Below are positions 6,759 through 14,992 of a stretch of DNA of 18,489 nucleotides, piece by piece. The stretch's first letter is position 1. Each line of letters opens with the position of its first letter. The stretch is from Pseudomonadota bacterium (GTDB lineage Bacteria > Pseudomonadota > Gammaproteobacteria > Burkholderiales > Burkholderiaceae_C), in NCBI GenBank assembly GCA_023415035.1, contig JAEZLX010000190.1, forward strand, positions 1 through 18,489. Reading direction: 5' to 3'. Made by a program: the position numbers and the translations under genes. Under the pieces are notes generated by a model. That model was not told the origin of the DNA, searched no databases, and was given only the letters and a program-made list of their open reading frames with translations.

Positions 6759-7931
6759 TCAGCCGATCTCGGGTGCGTCCAAAAAGGCGTCGCGGCCTAG
6801 GACCCGGGCCACGATGCGCAGGTCCTCGCCCACCCGGTCCACGGTGTGAAAGTGCAGGGCGGTGCGCTGCTCCAGGCTCTGCAGCGACAGGTTTGCCAGG
6901 CCGGCCCCGGTGCCCAGCAGGCTGGGCGCCTGGTACAGCAGCACCTCGTCCACCAGCCCCTCGCGCAGGAAGGAGCCGTTGAGCTTGTGACCGGCCTCCA
7001 GGTGCAGTTCGTTGACCTCTCTCACACCGGCCAGGTCGCGCAGCATCGCGGCCAGGTCAACCTTGCCGTTCGGGTTGGGCAGGCCCACGAGCGTGGCGCC
7101 GCGCTCGGCGAGCCCCGCGCCGCGCTCCGCTGCCTGCTCCGGCGGCAGGGCGTGGTAGATGATCACGCGGCGGGGCAGGCCACCGGCCGGTGTGTTCCAC
7201 AGGCGTGCCGAAACCGGCGTTTCGAGCCGGCTGTCCACGATCACCAGATGCGGCTGGCGCGGGGTGGGCACGGACCGCACGTCCAGCATCGGGTCGTCCT
7301 CCAGCACCGTGCCGATGCCCGTGAGCACCGCACAGGCACGGGCACGCCAGGCATGGCCGTCCGACCGCGCGGCCTCGCCGGTGATCCACTGGCTCTGGCC
7401 ATTGGGCAGGGCGGTGATGCCGTCCAGCGAGGACGCCATCTTCATCCGCACCCAGGGTGTCTTGCGGATCATGCGGCTGAAAAAGCCGATGTTCAGCTCG
7501 CGCACCGCGCGCGCCTCGGCACCGTCCTGCGGCATCACCTCCACCTCGATACCGGCTTCGCGCAGGCGGCGAATGCCACGGCCTGCCACCAGCGGATTGG
7601 GGTCCAGCGCCGCCACCACCACCTTGCCGATGCCGGCCGCCACCAGCGCATCACAGCAGGGCGGGGTGCGCCCGTGGTGGGAGCAGGGCTCCAGCGTCAC
7701 ACAGGCGGTGGCGCCGCGCACGTCATGCCCTTTGGCCGCCGCATCGCGCAGCGCCATGACCTCGGCATGGGGGCCGCCAGCCTGCTGCGTGAAACCTTCA
7801 CCCAGCACACGGGTGCCGTCGCCGGATGTGATCACGCAGCCGACGCGCGGGTTGGGGTTGCTCAAAAACAAAGAGGCACAGGCGTTTGCCTGTGCCTGCT
7901 CAAGTGCGGAATACGCGGGGTTCAGCGTCAT
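6759..7931 (-). CDS. ribD: RibD, bifunctional pyrimidine deaminase/reductase of riboflavin synthesis
   Basis: RibD deaminates and then reduces the product of GTP cyclohydrolase II. The N-terminal deaminase domain (about 1-145) shows the zinc site HAEVMAL (His55, Glu57) and PCSHHGRTPPCC with Cys83 and Cys92. The C-terminal reductase domain (about 155-375) shows RMKMASSLDG, SQWITGEAAR (180-189), GIGTVLEDDPMLDVR (205-219) and LLGTGAGLA. At 390 residues it is full length. I took the ATG at 7931. It overlaps the pilE stop (ATGA) and has GGAGG only about 2 nt upstream, tighter than usual. A TTG at 7943 is the alternative start. Synthesis probably depends on translation of pilE. Confidence 0.95.
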   Translation of the reverse strand: MTLNPAYSALEQAQANACASLFLSNPNPRVGCVITSGDGTRVLGEGFTQQAGGPHAEVMALRDAAAKGHDVRGATACVTLEPCSHHGRTPPCCDALVAAGIGKVVVAALDPNPLVAGRGIRRLREAGIEVEVMPQDGAEARAVRELNIGFFSRMIRKTPWVRMKMASSLDGITALPNGQSQWITGEAARSDGHAWRARACAVLTGIGTVLEDDPMLDVRSVPTPRQPHLVIVDSRLETPVSARLWNTPAGGLPRRVIIYHALPPEQAAERGAGLAERGATLVGLPNPNGKVDLAAMLRDLAGVREVNELHLEAGHKLNGSFLREGLVDEVLLYQAPSLLGTGAGLANLSLQSLEQRTALHFHTVDRVGEDLRIVARVLGRDAFLDAPEIG

Positions 7932-8377
7932 TTCCTCCAGCAATCAGTGCCACCGGCCGATTTGGCGCCCTTCTCATTGAGTGTGAGCGTGCCGCAGCTG
8001 TCCTTGACCTGCGCACCCTGGGGGGTGGCCTGTACGGTGTACTGGCTGCCGCTCAGGGTGCCGGTGAAGCCGAGTGTATAGAACCCGGACAGCTCGGTCT
8101 TGCACTGCCCCACGAAGTCATCTGCCGCGGTGTTGTCGCTGCATCCGCTGCCCGTCTTGTCGTAGCGCATGCAGGATGTGTAGTTGCGCTCCATCCACTG
8201 CGCGAACTCCATGAGGCAACCGGCAGCCAGGTTCCGCCGGGTCTTGAGCACATGGTTTTGGTAGGAGGGGTAGGCGATCGCGGTGAGGATGCCGATGATG
8301 GCCACCACGATCATCACCTCGGTCAGGGTGAAGCCACGCTGCCGGCGGTGTTTCGAATGTTGGTGTCGCAAGGTCAT
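7928..8377 (-). CDS. pilE: PilE, type IV pilus minor pilin
   Basis: PilE is a minor pilin needed with FimU, PilV, PilW, PilX and PilY1 to prime type IV pilus assembly. The 149-residue precursor has a basic 15-residue leader ending RRQRG and then FTLTEVMIVVAIIGILTAIA. This is the class III prepilin signal cut by PilD between Gly15 and Phe16, with Glu at mature +5. The rest is a hydrophobic helix continuing into a small soluble domain with six cysteines, including one near the end (DCWRK). It starts 24 nt after pilY1 and its stop overlaps ribD. There is no room for a pilY2-like gene between pilY1 and pilE. It is last in the minor-pilin order, as in Pseudomonas. Confidence 0.92.
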   Translation of the reverse strand: MTLRHQHSKHRRQRGFTLTEVMIVVAIIGILTAIAYPSYQNHVLKTRRNLAAGCLMEFAQWMERNYTSCMRYDKTGSGCSDNTAADDFVGQCKTELSGFYTLGFTGTLSGSQYTVQATPQGAQVKDSCGTLTLNEKGAKSAGGTDCWRK

Positions 8378-8401
8378 GATCTGGTTGTGTCGAACGTGGG
8401 T

Positions 8402-11400
8402 TTACTGAAGGACGATTTCCCGCCAGGAGATGCGGCCCTTGAAGGTCGCACCGCTGGCGCCGGTGTTGACCTTGAAGTCCCTCACCTTGCTGTCGGAGCC
8501 ACCCACCACCAGGCGGTCACCCACCAGCACGGCCTCGCCGGGCTTGCCGACGCCAGGGTCCACCGAGCCGGGGAAAGTCGAACCGTCATAGGCATCGTCG
8601 CCATTGAATTTGCCGTCGTTGTTCAGGTCGAACAGCGGCTTGGACAGCCGGCCGCCCGTCCACGGATTGACGGCATTCAGGAAGCCCTTGCCGCCGGGCA
8701 GGCAGGGGTCTTCCAGCGGAATGATCGAGCTGGCGATCAGCACATCCTCGGCCAGCTTGTAGTAGTTGGACGCCGTGACGATGCGCTCGGCCGCCGGCAG
8801 GTCGATGTACCAGCCCTTCTTGCCGGTCATCTCGCCTCCGGATGTCTCGGTGAAGGCGCGCGTCGTCACGTCAGAGACGACCTTTTCATCTCCATTGTTC
8901 TCGAACCCACCTTTGCGCAGGTCGGCACGGGTGATGAGCGAACCGGAGTCGATCAGGCCGTACCAGGACTGGATGCTTTCGTCGGACGAGTCGGTCACGC
9001 GGAAGTCGCTGCCGGTGCCGAAGTGGACGAACCATTCGTTGGTTGCCGGGTTCTTGACCACCTTCAGGGGCGCGGTGATGGGCTGGCGCTCGTTGCTGTC
9101 ATTCTTGGCCACGAACATGGGCTCGCTCCCGACACTCCAGTCGGTGGGGCTGGCGCTGCTCAGGTCGAACTTCCAGACGTTGCCATACAGGTCACCCGCG
9201 TAGACGTACTCGACAACGCCGCTGTCGTTCACGCGCAGGCCCGGCGCGGCCAGGCCGTTGTCAGCAGCGCTGGTGTCGGCGACCAGCTTCTTGATCAGCG
9301 TGCCGTCGATCACGTTGAATACGTACAGCGCGGGTTTGCCCTCGGTGCTGTTGTAGCCGTTGCCGATGAAGACGGCCATCTTGCCGTCCTTGAGCCTGCC
9401 CAGCACGGGGCGGCCGAGCATGTGCCCCAGGTTGGGGTCAGCCGCCGCGGTGCTGTTGGCCTTGGGGGTGTATTCCCATTTGACACTGCTGGCACCAAAA
9501 CTGCCCGGGTTGGTGACATCCAGACCAAAGAGGCCCTTGCCGCCTCGGCCCAGGGCGGCCACGAGGTAGTTCTTGGCAGGGGTCTGTTCGAAGCTCGTCA
9601 CGGCGATATCGCCATCGACGAAGTACTCGTGGCCATAGCTCAGCTGGGTCAGCTTCACGAGGCGGCTCTTCTCGCTGGCGGCATCGGGCACCAGCACCTC
9701 GCGCGGAATGTAGGCGAAGATCTCCTTCCCGTCGGTGGCGCTGAATGCATGGAGCATGCCATCGTTGGCGCCGATGAAGACCGTGTTGCTGTCCTTCACG
9801 TAGAAGGGCGAGGAGTGCGCGATGTCACCCAGCACGTTGGACGTGGCGCGGTCGCGCAGCGTGCCGCCGTTGAGCACTTCCTTGCTGCGATCGCCACGCA
9901 GGAAGTTGAGCACGTGTTCGGTGCCGAACCAGTCGTTCCGCTCGGTCGAGCTGAAGGTGGCCCACTTGAATTCCTTGCCGGTCAGTGTCGAGCCTATCAG
10001 GCCTGTCAGGCCACCATAGTAGATCTTGCGGTCGGCAGGCGCCGGAATCTTTTCCGATGCCTTCCACTGCGGGATGTTGCTCACGCCGTCGTTGGTGACG
10101 GGGTAGGCTGTAAGCTCACCCGACCACTTGCTGCTGTTGTAAGAACCCTGATAGACCAGTGACTCGGTGGACAACGCCGTGCTGTTGGCGATGATGTTGC
10201 CGCTGCTGCCATTGCGCTCCATGATGCGCTCCAGGGCGCCGCGCAGCGATTCGGCCAGCTTGGTGGGGTTCTGCACCATGAAGTAGTTGTCAGGCACGCC
10301 GTCGCCGTTGCTGTCCCATTCGGCGGTCAGGTTGGGGCGCTTGTTGCCGTCGCGGTCCAAGAAACCGCCGTATTTGGCGGCGTACCACAGCGGGTCTTTC
10401 AGGATGGAGGCCGAGCCTGCGTCGCTGGGCGTGAAAGTGCGGCTGTTGGATGCGGGAAGGGACCGGCAGTCGCTCGGCTTATTGGTCACATCGCAATACC
10501 CAGGCGTCCGGTTGGGCGGCACATTGAGGTAATACGCGTTGCCGCTGCTGGTATTGTCTTGCGTCTTCGGGTTTCCGATGACGAGGTAGGTGCCGTCGGC
10601 CGTTGTGCCGGAGATGACATAGCCCAGGCTCATGAGGGGGCCGCTGGCATCTGCCAGCCGGCTTACCGTCACCTTGAGCGTGCCGTTGGACTGGAGTTCG
10701 ACCGTGTATTCGACGATCACGTCCATGTCGTAGTCGTTGCCCTGCTCCACGTCCTCGAAGTTCACGCGGAACTTGGCGTAGTAGCGACCCCCGTTGAGGC
10801 TGCTGTCCCTGTTGTCGTCGTTGGAGTTCGCGATGGTGTCAACGTAGAAGTCGACGATGGTGGCGGAGGGCTGTTCTGCCCCCTTGTTCCGTGAAATGTC
10901 GGCATTGCCGCCACCCGCGTGCTGTCCATAGGATTTCCCGAACGGCACCAGCGTGATCTTGCGGTTGTTGGTGAAGGGCACCTCGATCTTGGGCAAGGGC
11001 GAGCTCAGGGCCACGACATAGGTGTCCACCGACACCGGGTTGGCGGATTTGTTCTCGCGATCCAGATCGGGGCGCAGGTCGTTTGTCTTGCCATAGTAGG
11101 CGACTGAGGCAGAGTAGTAGCTTCCACGCTTGGTGGGCTCCTCGGTCAGACCGCGCGCCGTCGCCAGGCTCGTGAGCGGTTTGGGGGTGGGGGCTGCATC
11201 GTAGTTGGTGGCGGTGGTCTGGCCCAGGAAGTAATGGTTGCCGCCAAGGGCTTCCTCGCCCGTGATCTGGTTGGCCAGTGTGGATACATTGAGCGCCGGG
11301 CGTTGACCACCACCCAAACCGTCCGTGAAGCTGCCAAAACTGCTGCCGGGCAACTGGTCCGAATCGTAGGACACGTTCACCGTCGAGAGCACCAGCGAGT

Positions 11401-12778
11401 TCGGGCGGGCGCACCAGGCGACGTTGGCGCTGGCGTAGGGGTCGTCCCAGGTCGCGGGCGAGAGTCCCACGGCCGCATCATGGGAGCCGCTGGTGTTGTA
11501 GTCGCTCGTGGCACTTCGCTTGCCGGCAAAGTAGCGCAGCACCTCGTACATCATCTCGCCGATGGGGTTGCCCCAATCGGCCATGTCGAGTTCGTGGGCG
11601 GGCTTGACGATGTCGGTGGAGTTGCCGCGCCGATAGTGGTTCGATTGGAGCCCGTTGTTGAAATCGCGGATGCGCAGGCTGTTCAGGGTCTTGACGATGG
11701 TGGCGCTGTCGGTGAACTGCCCGGTGGCCGGGTTCACCTCGTCATTGAACGAGGAGACCACCTTGCGCAGCACGCCACCGGCCATGGGCTTGTTGTAGCT
11801 GCCGGTGAGCAGGCCGAACTTCATGCTGTCGGCATATTCGTGCAGCAGGCCGGTGGGCTTGAAGTGGGTGGGGTTGTCCGCGGGATAGCCCTTGCAGTTG
11901 GGGCTGATATAGTCGCCGACCTTCTTGCAGGCCTCGACACGCACCACGCGGTCGGTCACGCTGTTTTCGCTGATGGTCCAGGTGCCACTGCCACCGTCCC
12001 CGGTGTAGGAGCCCTTGAACAGCATCGTGTTCTGGCCCGGGTTGGAGTAGTACCTGCCCGCGGACGCCCAGTCCCATACGCGCTTGCCGCTCGGCGGGTT
12101 CTTGACGATCCGCAGAAGTGGGTTCTTGTCGCTGCAGTTCGAGAGCGTGCTGCAGTTTGTACCCTGGGAGTTGCTCACCTTGGCATCAGTGAAGTTGCCA
12201 AAAAAGTATTTGCCTGCGTCCAGCGGGGTGTACTTGGTGATGTTGTACCCGCTGGTGGCTTCGTTGATGTATTCCTTTGCCCAGGAGTGTCCGTCCTGCG
12301 GAATGTAGGCGCGCTCCAGGATGGTCTGCGAGGTGGAATCGGTTTTGCGGTAACCGCCGTAGAGCACCACGCGCAGCGCGTCGATGCGGCTGGTAGTGAC
12401 ATAGTTGAGCCACTTGCCGGACCACTCACCCGAACATGTGCCGTCCGCGGTGTACTTGCTGATGTTGAATCGGTCGCTGCTGTAGGTGTAGCAGATGTGC
12501 GGGTCGAACAGGCCGACGTAGTCGATGTCTTTGTTGAAGCCGATATCCAGCTGCCCATCCTCGTTGATGTCGCTGGCGTCGTTGTAGGCCTCGAAGAACA
12601 GGGTGTGGTCGCGGCCCACGGTGAGCATGGTCAGCGGCGGCTCGGTCGTGGTAGAGCCCAGCGGGCTGCCGGGCCATTGCACGGCGGCGCCCACGCCGAG
12701 GTAGGCCGCCAGGGCCGCCACGGACATTACGGACTTGGCGATGACGTTGGCAATGTGAAGCGGGTTCTTCTTGCTCAT
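8402..12778 (-). CDS. pilY1: PilY1, type IV pilus tip adhesin/biogenesis factor
   Basis: PilY1 (PilC family) sits at the pilus tip, primes assembly with the minor pilins and mediates adhesion and surface sensing. The 1458-residue protein has a signal sequence (about 1-33), a long divergent N-terminal region with no von Willebrand A motif (DxSxS) that I can find, and a C-terminal beta-propeller (about 975-1380). The propeller shows NVLGDIAHSSPFYV (981 on), VFIGANDGMLHAFSATDG, GRGGKGLFGLDV and YAGDLYGNVWKFDL. An RGD triad lies at 961-963. DxNxDG-type calcium loops occur at 70-78, 822-830 and 1384-1395, but the propeller loop at 1182-1190 is degraded. I chose ATG 12778 for its AGAGGT site and clean signal peptide. 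ATG 12832, overlapping the pilX stop, is an alternative. Confidence 0.93.
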   Translation of the reverse strand: MSKKNPLHIANVIAKSVMSVAALAAYLGVGAAVQWPGSPLGSTTTEPPLTMLTVGRDHTLFFEAYNDASDINEDGQLDIGFNKDIDYVGLFDPHICYTYSSDRFNISKYTADGTCSGEWSGKWLNYVTTSRIDALRVVLYGGYRKTDSTSQTILERAYIPQDGHSWAKEYINEATSGYNITKYTPLDAGKYFFGNFTDAKVSNSQGTNCSTLSNCSDKNPLLRIVKNPPSGKRVWDWASAGRYYSNPGQNTMLFKGSYTGDGGSGTWTISENSVTDRVVRVEACKKVGDYISPNCKGYPADNPTHFKPTGLLHEYADSMKFGLLTGSYNKPMAGGVLRKVVSSFNDEVNPATGQFTDSATIVKTLNSLRIRDFNNGLQSNHYRRGNSTDIVKPAHELDMADWGNPIGEMMYEVLRYFAGKRSATSDYNTSGSHDAAVGLSPATWDDPYASANVAWCARPNSLVLSTVNVSYDSDQLPGSSFGSFTDGLGGGQRPALNVSTLANQITGEEALGGNHYFLGQTTATNYDAAPTPKPLTSLATARGLTEEPTKRGSYYSASVAYYGKTNDLRPDLDRENKSANPVSVDTYVVALSSPLPKIEVPFTNNRKITLVPFGKSYGQHAGGGNADISRNKGAEQPSATIVDFYVDTIANSNDDNRDSSLNGGRYYAKFRVNFEDVEQGNDYDMDVIVEYTVELQSNGTLKVTVSRLADASGPLMSLGYVISGTTADGTYLVIGNPKTQDNTSSGNAYYLNVPPNRTPGYCDVTNKPSDCRSLPASNSRTFTPSDAGSASILKDPLWYAAKYGGFLDRDGNKRPNLTAEWDSNGDGVPDNYFMVQNPTKLAESLRGALERIMERNGSSGNIIANSTALSTESLVYQGSYNSSKWSGELTAYPVTNDGVSNIPQWKASEKIPAPADRKIYYGGLTGLIGSTLTGKEFKWATFSSTERNDWFGTEHVLNFLRGDRSKEVLNGGTLRDRATSNVLGDIAHSSPFYVKDSNTVFIGANDGMLHAFSATDGKEIFAYIPREVLVPDAASEKSRLVKLTQLSYGHEYFVDGDIAVTSFEQTPAKNYLVAALGRGGKGLFGLDVTNPGSFGASSVKWEYTPKANSTAAADPNLGHMLGRPVLGRLKDGKMAVFIGNGYNSTEGKPALYVFNVIDGTLIKKLVADTSAADNGLAAPGLRVNDSGVVEYVYAGDLYGNVWKFDLSSASPTDWSVGSEPMFVAKNDSNERQPITAPLKVVKNPATNEWFVHFGTGSDFRVTDSSDESIQSWYGLIDSGSLITRADLRKGGFENNGDEKVVSDVTTRAFTETSGGEMTGKKGWYIDLPAAERIVTASNYYKLAEDVLIASSIIPLEDPCLPGGKGFLNAVNPWTGGRLSKPLFDLNNDGKFNGDDAYDGSTFPGSVDPGVGKPGEAVLVGDRLVVGGSDSKVRDFKVNTGASGATFKGRISWREIVLQ

Positions 12779-12828
12779 GGTATGCACCTCTGGTACATGG
12801 TGTGTCTGCCGGGGCGGGGGCGTGCTGT

Positions 12829-13404
12829 TCATTCGACGGCGTAGATGGACTGCAGGATCACCGCCGCGCGTCCATCGCCGGGCGCGGCACGGGCCGTGAC
12901 GCGGTAGCGATGGCAGTTCTCGGCCGAGGTGAGGTCGTCCGGCTTGCACAGGAAGTTGCCCCCCAGGTATTCGACGATGTACTGGGGTGTGACGATGATG
13001 CCGCCGTTGTTGATCGGGGCGGTGTCGACCCAGTCGCTGTCGACGTAGCCGTCCTTTTCCCAGCGCTCGCTGACGCCGGCCACGGAGTAGTCCAGTCGGC
13101 CGCAGACGCCGGCAGTGCAGCCGACGCCCATGCCTGGCCGGGTGGTGTCGATCGCGGCCACGGACTCGCCCTCGCGCAAGGCGGCTTCGGCAGCCTGGAA
13201 CGACAGGCTGCGGTCGAAGCTGTGGGCCGCCATCCGTTCTTCCTGGGTGCTCGAGCGCATGGCCACCAGACCGATCATGGTCATGACGACCAGAATGATG
13301 AGGGCGACGACCAGCACGACCCCGCGTTGCTGGCCGCGCCGCCGTGCTGGCTGGGCGTGGGGCAGGCGCCGGGGGCGGTCGGACGTGATTCGGGTGGGCG
13401 TCAT
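12829..13404 (-). CDS. pilX: PilX, type IV pilus assembly minor pilin
   Basis: PilX is part of the minor-pilin priming complex. The 191-residue precursor has a 28-residue basic leader ending QQRG, then VVLVVALIILVVMTMIGLVA (29-48). After it come MRSSTQEERMAAHSFDRSLS and FQAAEAALREGE, the hallmark of the PilX N-terminal family. It lacks the +5 glutamate of other pilins, which is normal for PilX/GspK-like proteins that sit at the tip. The ATG at 13404 overlaps the pilW stop (ATGA), with TGAGGAG 9 nt upstream. A longer upstream frame shows no pilin features. The C terminus ends AVILQSIYAVE, typical of the family. pilY1 follows. Confidence 0.92.
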   Translation of the reverse strand: MTPTRITSDRPRRLPHAQPARRRGQQRGVVLVVALIILVVMTMIGLVAMRSSTQEERMAAHSFDRSLSFQAAEAALREGESVAAIDTTRPGMGVGCTAGVCGRLDYSVAGVSERWEKDGYVDSDWVDTAPINNGGIIVTPQYIVEYLGGNFLCKPDDLTSAENCHRYRVTARAAPGDGRAAVILQSIYAVE

Positions 13405-14480
13405 GTGGTGCGGCTCCTCAGATTGGCCACGAACACCAGTGTGCGTTGCAGGGGAGTGTTGTCGATGGAAATGTTGGCAATACTCTGGAGGTTGAGCGTG
13501 ACGCGCACGGCCATCACCTTGTCCGTGGCGGCCTGGCTCCAATCGATCGAGGTGCTGTCCTCGGGCAGTTCCTGCCACTCCGTGCTCAGGCCGGTGCCGT
13601 CGTCCGTCAGGTAGTCCACCTTCAGGCCGGTGATGCCGGCGGCGGCCGAGACCGCGACGCCCTCGGCGATCTCTTCCTTGCCACTGGAGGTCAGGCGGTA
13701 GAGCGAATGCCCGCCGCGGCCGTTGTGTCCGATGTACCAGAGGGCGGCAGTGACGGCGGTCAGGTAGCCGGACTGGTTGCCGCTATCGTAGAAGTTTCTG
13801 GCTGAAGGCGACGCGCAGTCGAGCGAGCCGCCGAGATTCTGGCTGCAGTTGAGTCCCGCTTCATGATGCTCAATGCTATTGCTGGTGGCATTGCTGATCT
13901 GGAAGATGGCGCCGCCCTTGTCATCGCAGGCCACCACGATGTCGTCGGCGGAGAAACCGTGGCCATCGGGCAGGGTCATCTGGGCTCCAGCCACGTTGTG
14001 CGCCGTGATGGGCACGGACCGGCCGATGCTGCCGCTGAGCACGAAGATGGCCTGGGTGTCCTCCACACGGTCGCCGGGGGCGGTACCAAAATCTACACCG
14101 GGCGCATCGGTTTCCGTGCCATAGGCGATCAGCGTGCCCGCCTGCCAGTTGTGCCAGGCGTTTTCGTTGATGGCGGCGGTGCTCGGGTCGTCGCTGATGC
14201 GGTTGGCCACCAGCGAGGTGCCGCACATGGTGCCGCCGGCCTGGCGGATTTCGCGTGCCATCATTTCGAAGGAAGTGCGCAGGTTTTCCTGGATGCGCGC
14301 AAGACCCTCGCTGGTGCGGTAGGTCTCCTGGCTGCGCACATACATGGCGATGGCGCCACCGACGATGAGCAGCCCCAGGAACATGCCGACCATGAGCTCG
14401 ACGATCCCGAAGCCGGATTGGCGTGACCTGCCGGCAGGTGCCCGGCTGGCCCGCGTGTGAGCGGTGCGCGCCTTCATCAT
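13401..14480 (-). CDS. pilW: PilW, type IV pilus assembly minor pilin
   Basis: PilW is the large minor pilin of the priming complex. The 359-residue precursor has a basic leader, then SG/FGIVELMVGMFLGLLIVGG with cleavage between Gly23 and Phe24 and Glu at mature +5. QETYRTSEGLARIQENLRTS and FEMMAREIRQAG follow, the characteristic PilW continuation. The C-terminal domain (about 90-340) has few recognisable motifs and ends QRTLVFVANLRSR, as in homologues. Two adjacent ATGs (14480, 14477) could start it; I chose 14480 because ATGA overlaps the pilV stop, like other junctions here. It overlaps pilX at its 3' end, suggesting coupled translation. Confidence 0.92.
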   Translation of the reverse strand: MMKARTAHTRASRAPAGRSRQSGFGIVELMVGMFLGLLIVGGAIAMYVRSQETYRTSEGLARIQENLRTSFEMMAREIRQAGGTMCGTSLVANRISDDPSTAAINENAWHNWQAGTLIAYGTETDAPGVDFGTAPGDRVEDTQAIFVLSGSIGRSVPITAHNVAGAQMTLPDGHGFSADDIVVACDDKGGAIFQISNATSNSIEHHEAGLNCSQNLGGSLDCASPSARNFYDSGNQSGYLTAVTAALWYIGHNGRGGHSLYRLTSSGKEEIAEGVAVSAAAGITGLKVDYLTDDGTGLSTEWQELPEDSTSIDWSQAATDKVMAVRVTLNLQSIANISIDNTPLQRTLVFVANLRSRTT

Positions 14481-14965
14481 ATGCGGCTCCGGGTGGCGAA
14501 CGATTGCGTGCCTTCGCCGCCGGCCAGGGTGTCGTCCCAGAAAATCTGGATGACGCATTCGCTGTTGACGTGGCAGTAGATGGCGCCGCAGGTGGAGCTG
14601 CTATCGCCCAGATTTTTCTTGAGGCTGTCGATCCAGTCCTTGCGTGCGTTGTCCGCGAGGGTGGAGCCGGAGAAGCTGCTGGCGCTGCACGCCTTGTTCA
14701 GCGGCAGGTCTCCCGAGGAGGCGGTGTTGTACTGGCCGGCGAGGGCCTGGGTGCGGTCTGTGCGCAGCACATCCAGCATGTAATAGCTGAGCATGACGGC
14801 CTGGCTGCGGAACTCGCTGCTGCGGGTGGCCTTCATGGTCTTGGCCTGGAGACCGGCCATGCCCAGCAACCCCAGACCGAGGATGAAGGCGGCCACCAGG
14901 CTTTCGATCAGGGCGGCACCTCGCTGGCGCCGGGCGGCATGTTGGCGTGATCGTCTTGGACTCAT
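14477..14965 (-). CDS. pilV: PilV, type IV pilus modification/minor pilin
   Basis: PilV is a minor pilin of the assembly priming complex, inserted in the inner membrane before PilD cleavage. The 162-residue precursor reads MSPRRSRQHAARRQRG, then AALIESLVAAFILGLGLLGM. Cleavage is expected between Gly16 and Ala17, with Glu21 at mature +5. Downstream, LQAKTMKATRSSEFRSQAVM and LSYYMLDVLRTDR match the PilV pattern after the helix. Four cysteines lie in the soluble domain. It begins 27 nt after fimU and its stop overlaps the pilW start by 4 nt. A strong ribosome-binding site is not evident. Confidence 0.92.
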   Translation of the reverse strand: MSPRRSRQHAARRQRGAALIESLVAAFILGLGLLGMAGLQAKTMKATRSSEFRSQAVMLSYYMLDVLRTDRTQALAGQYNTASSGDLPLNKACSASSFSGSTLADNARKDWIDSLKKNLGDSSSTCGAIYCHVNSECVIQIFWDDTLAGGEGTQSFATRSRI

Positions 14966-14992
14966 GTTCGGATGGCGATGAATGGAGGTCGA

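Noticed and set aside
9890..9898. RGD triad in PilY1 (961-963) as a special integrin-binding site
   Set aside because: To my recollection an RGD-containing segment at this place recurs in the PilY1 family, so its presence alone is not informative.
7886..10162. 758-codon plus-strand open frame opposite pilE and pilY1
   Set aside because: The composition is typical of an antisense shadow and it crosses two well-supported genes.
11234..12844. 536-codon plus-strand open frame opposite pilY1
   Set aside because: Antisense shadow, with no family motif or ribosome-binding logic.
12779..12949. N-terminal extension of pilY1 to 12949
   Set aside because: It runs into pilX coding sequence and reads as Arg-rich out-of-frame text; starts at 12778 or 12832 are far better.
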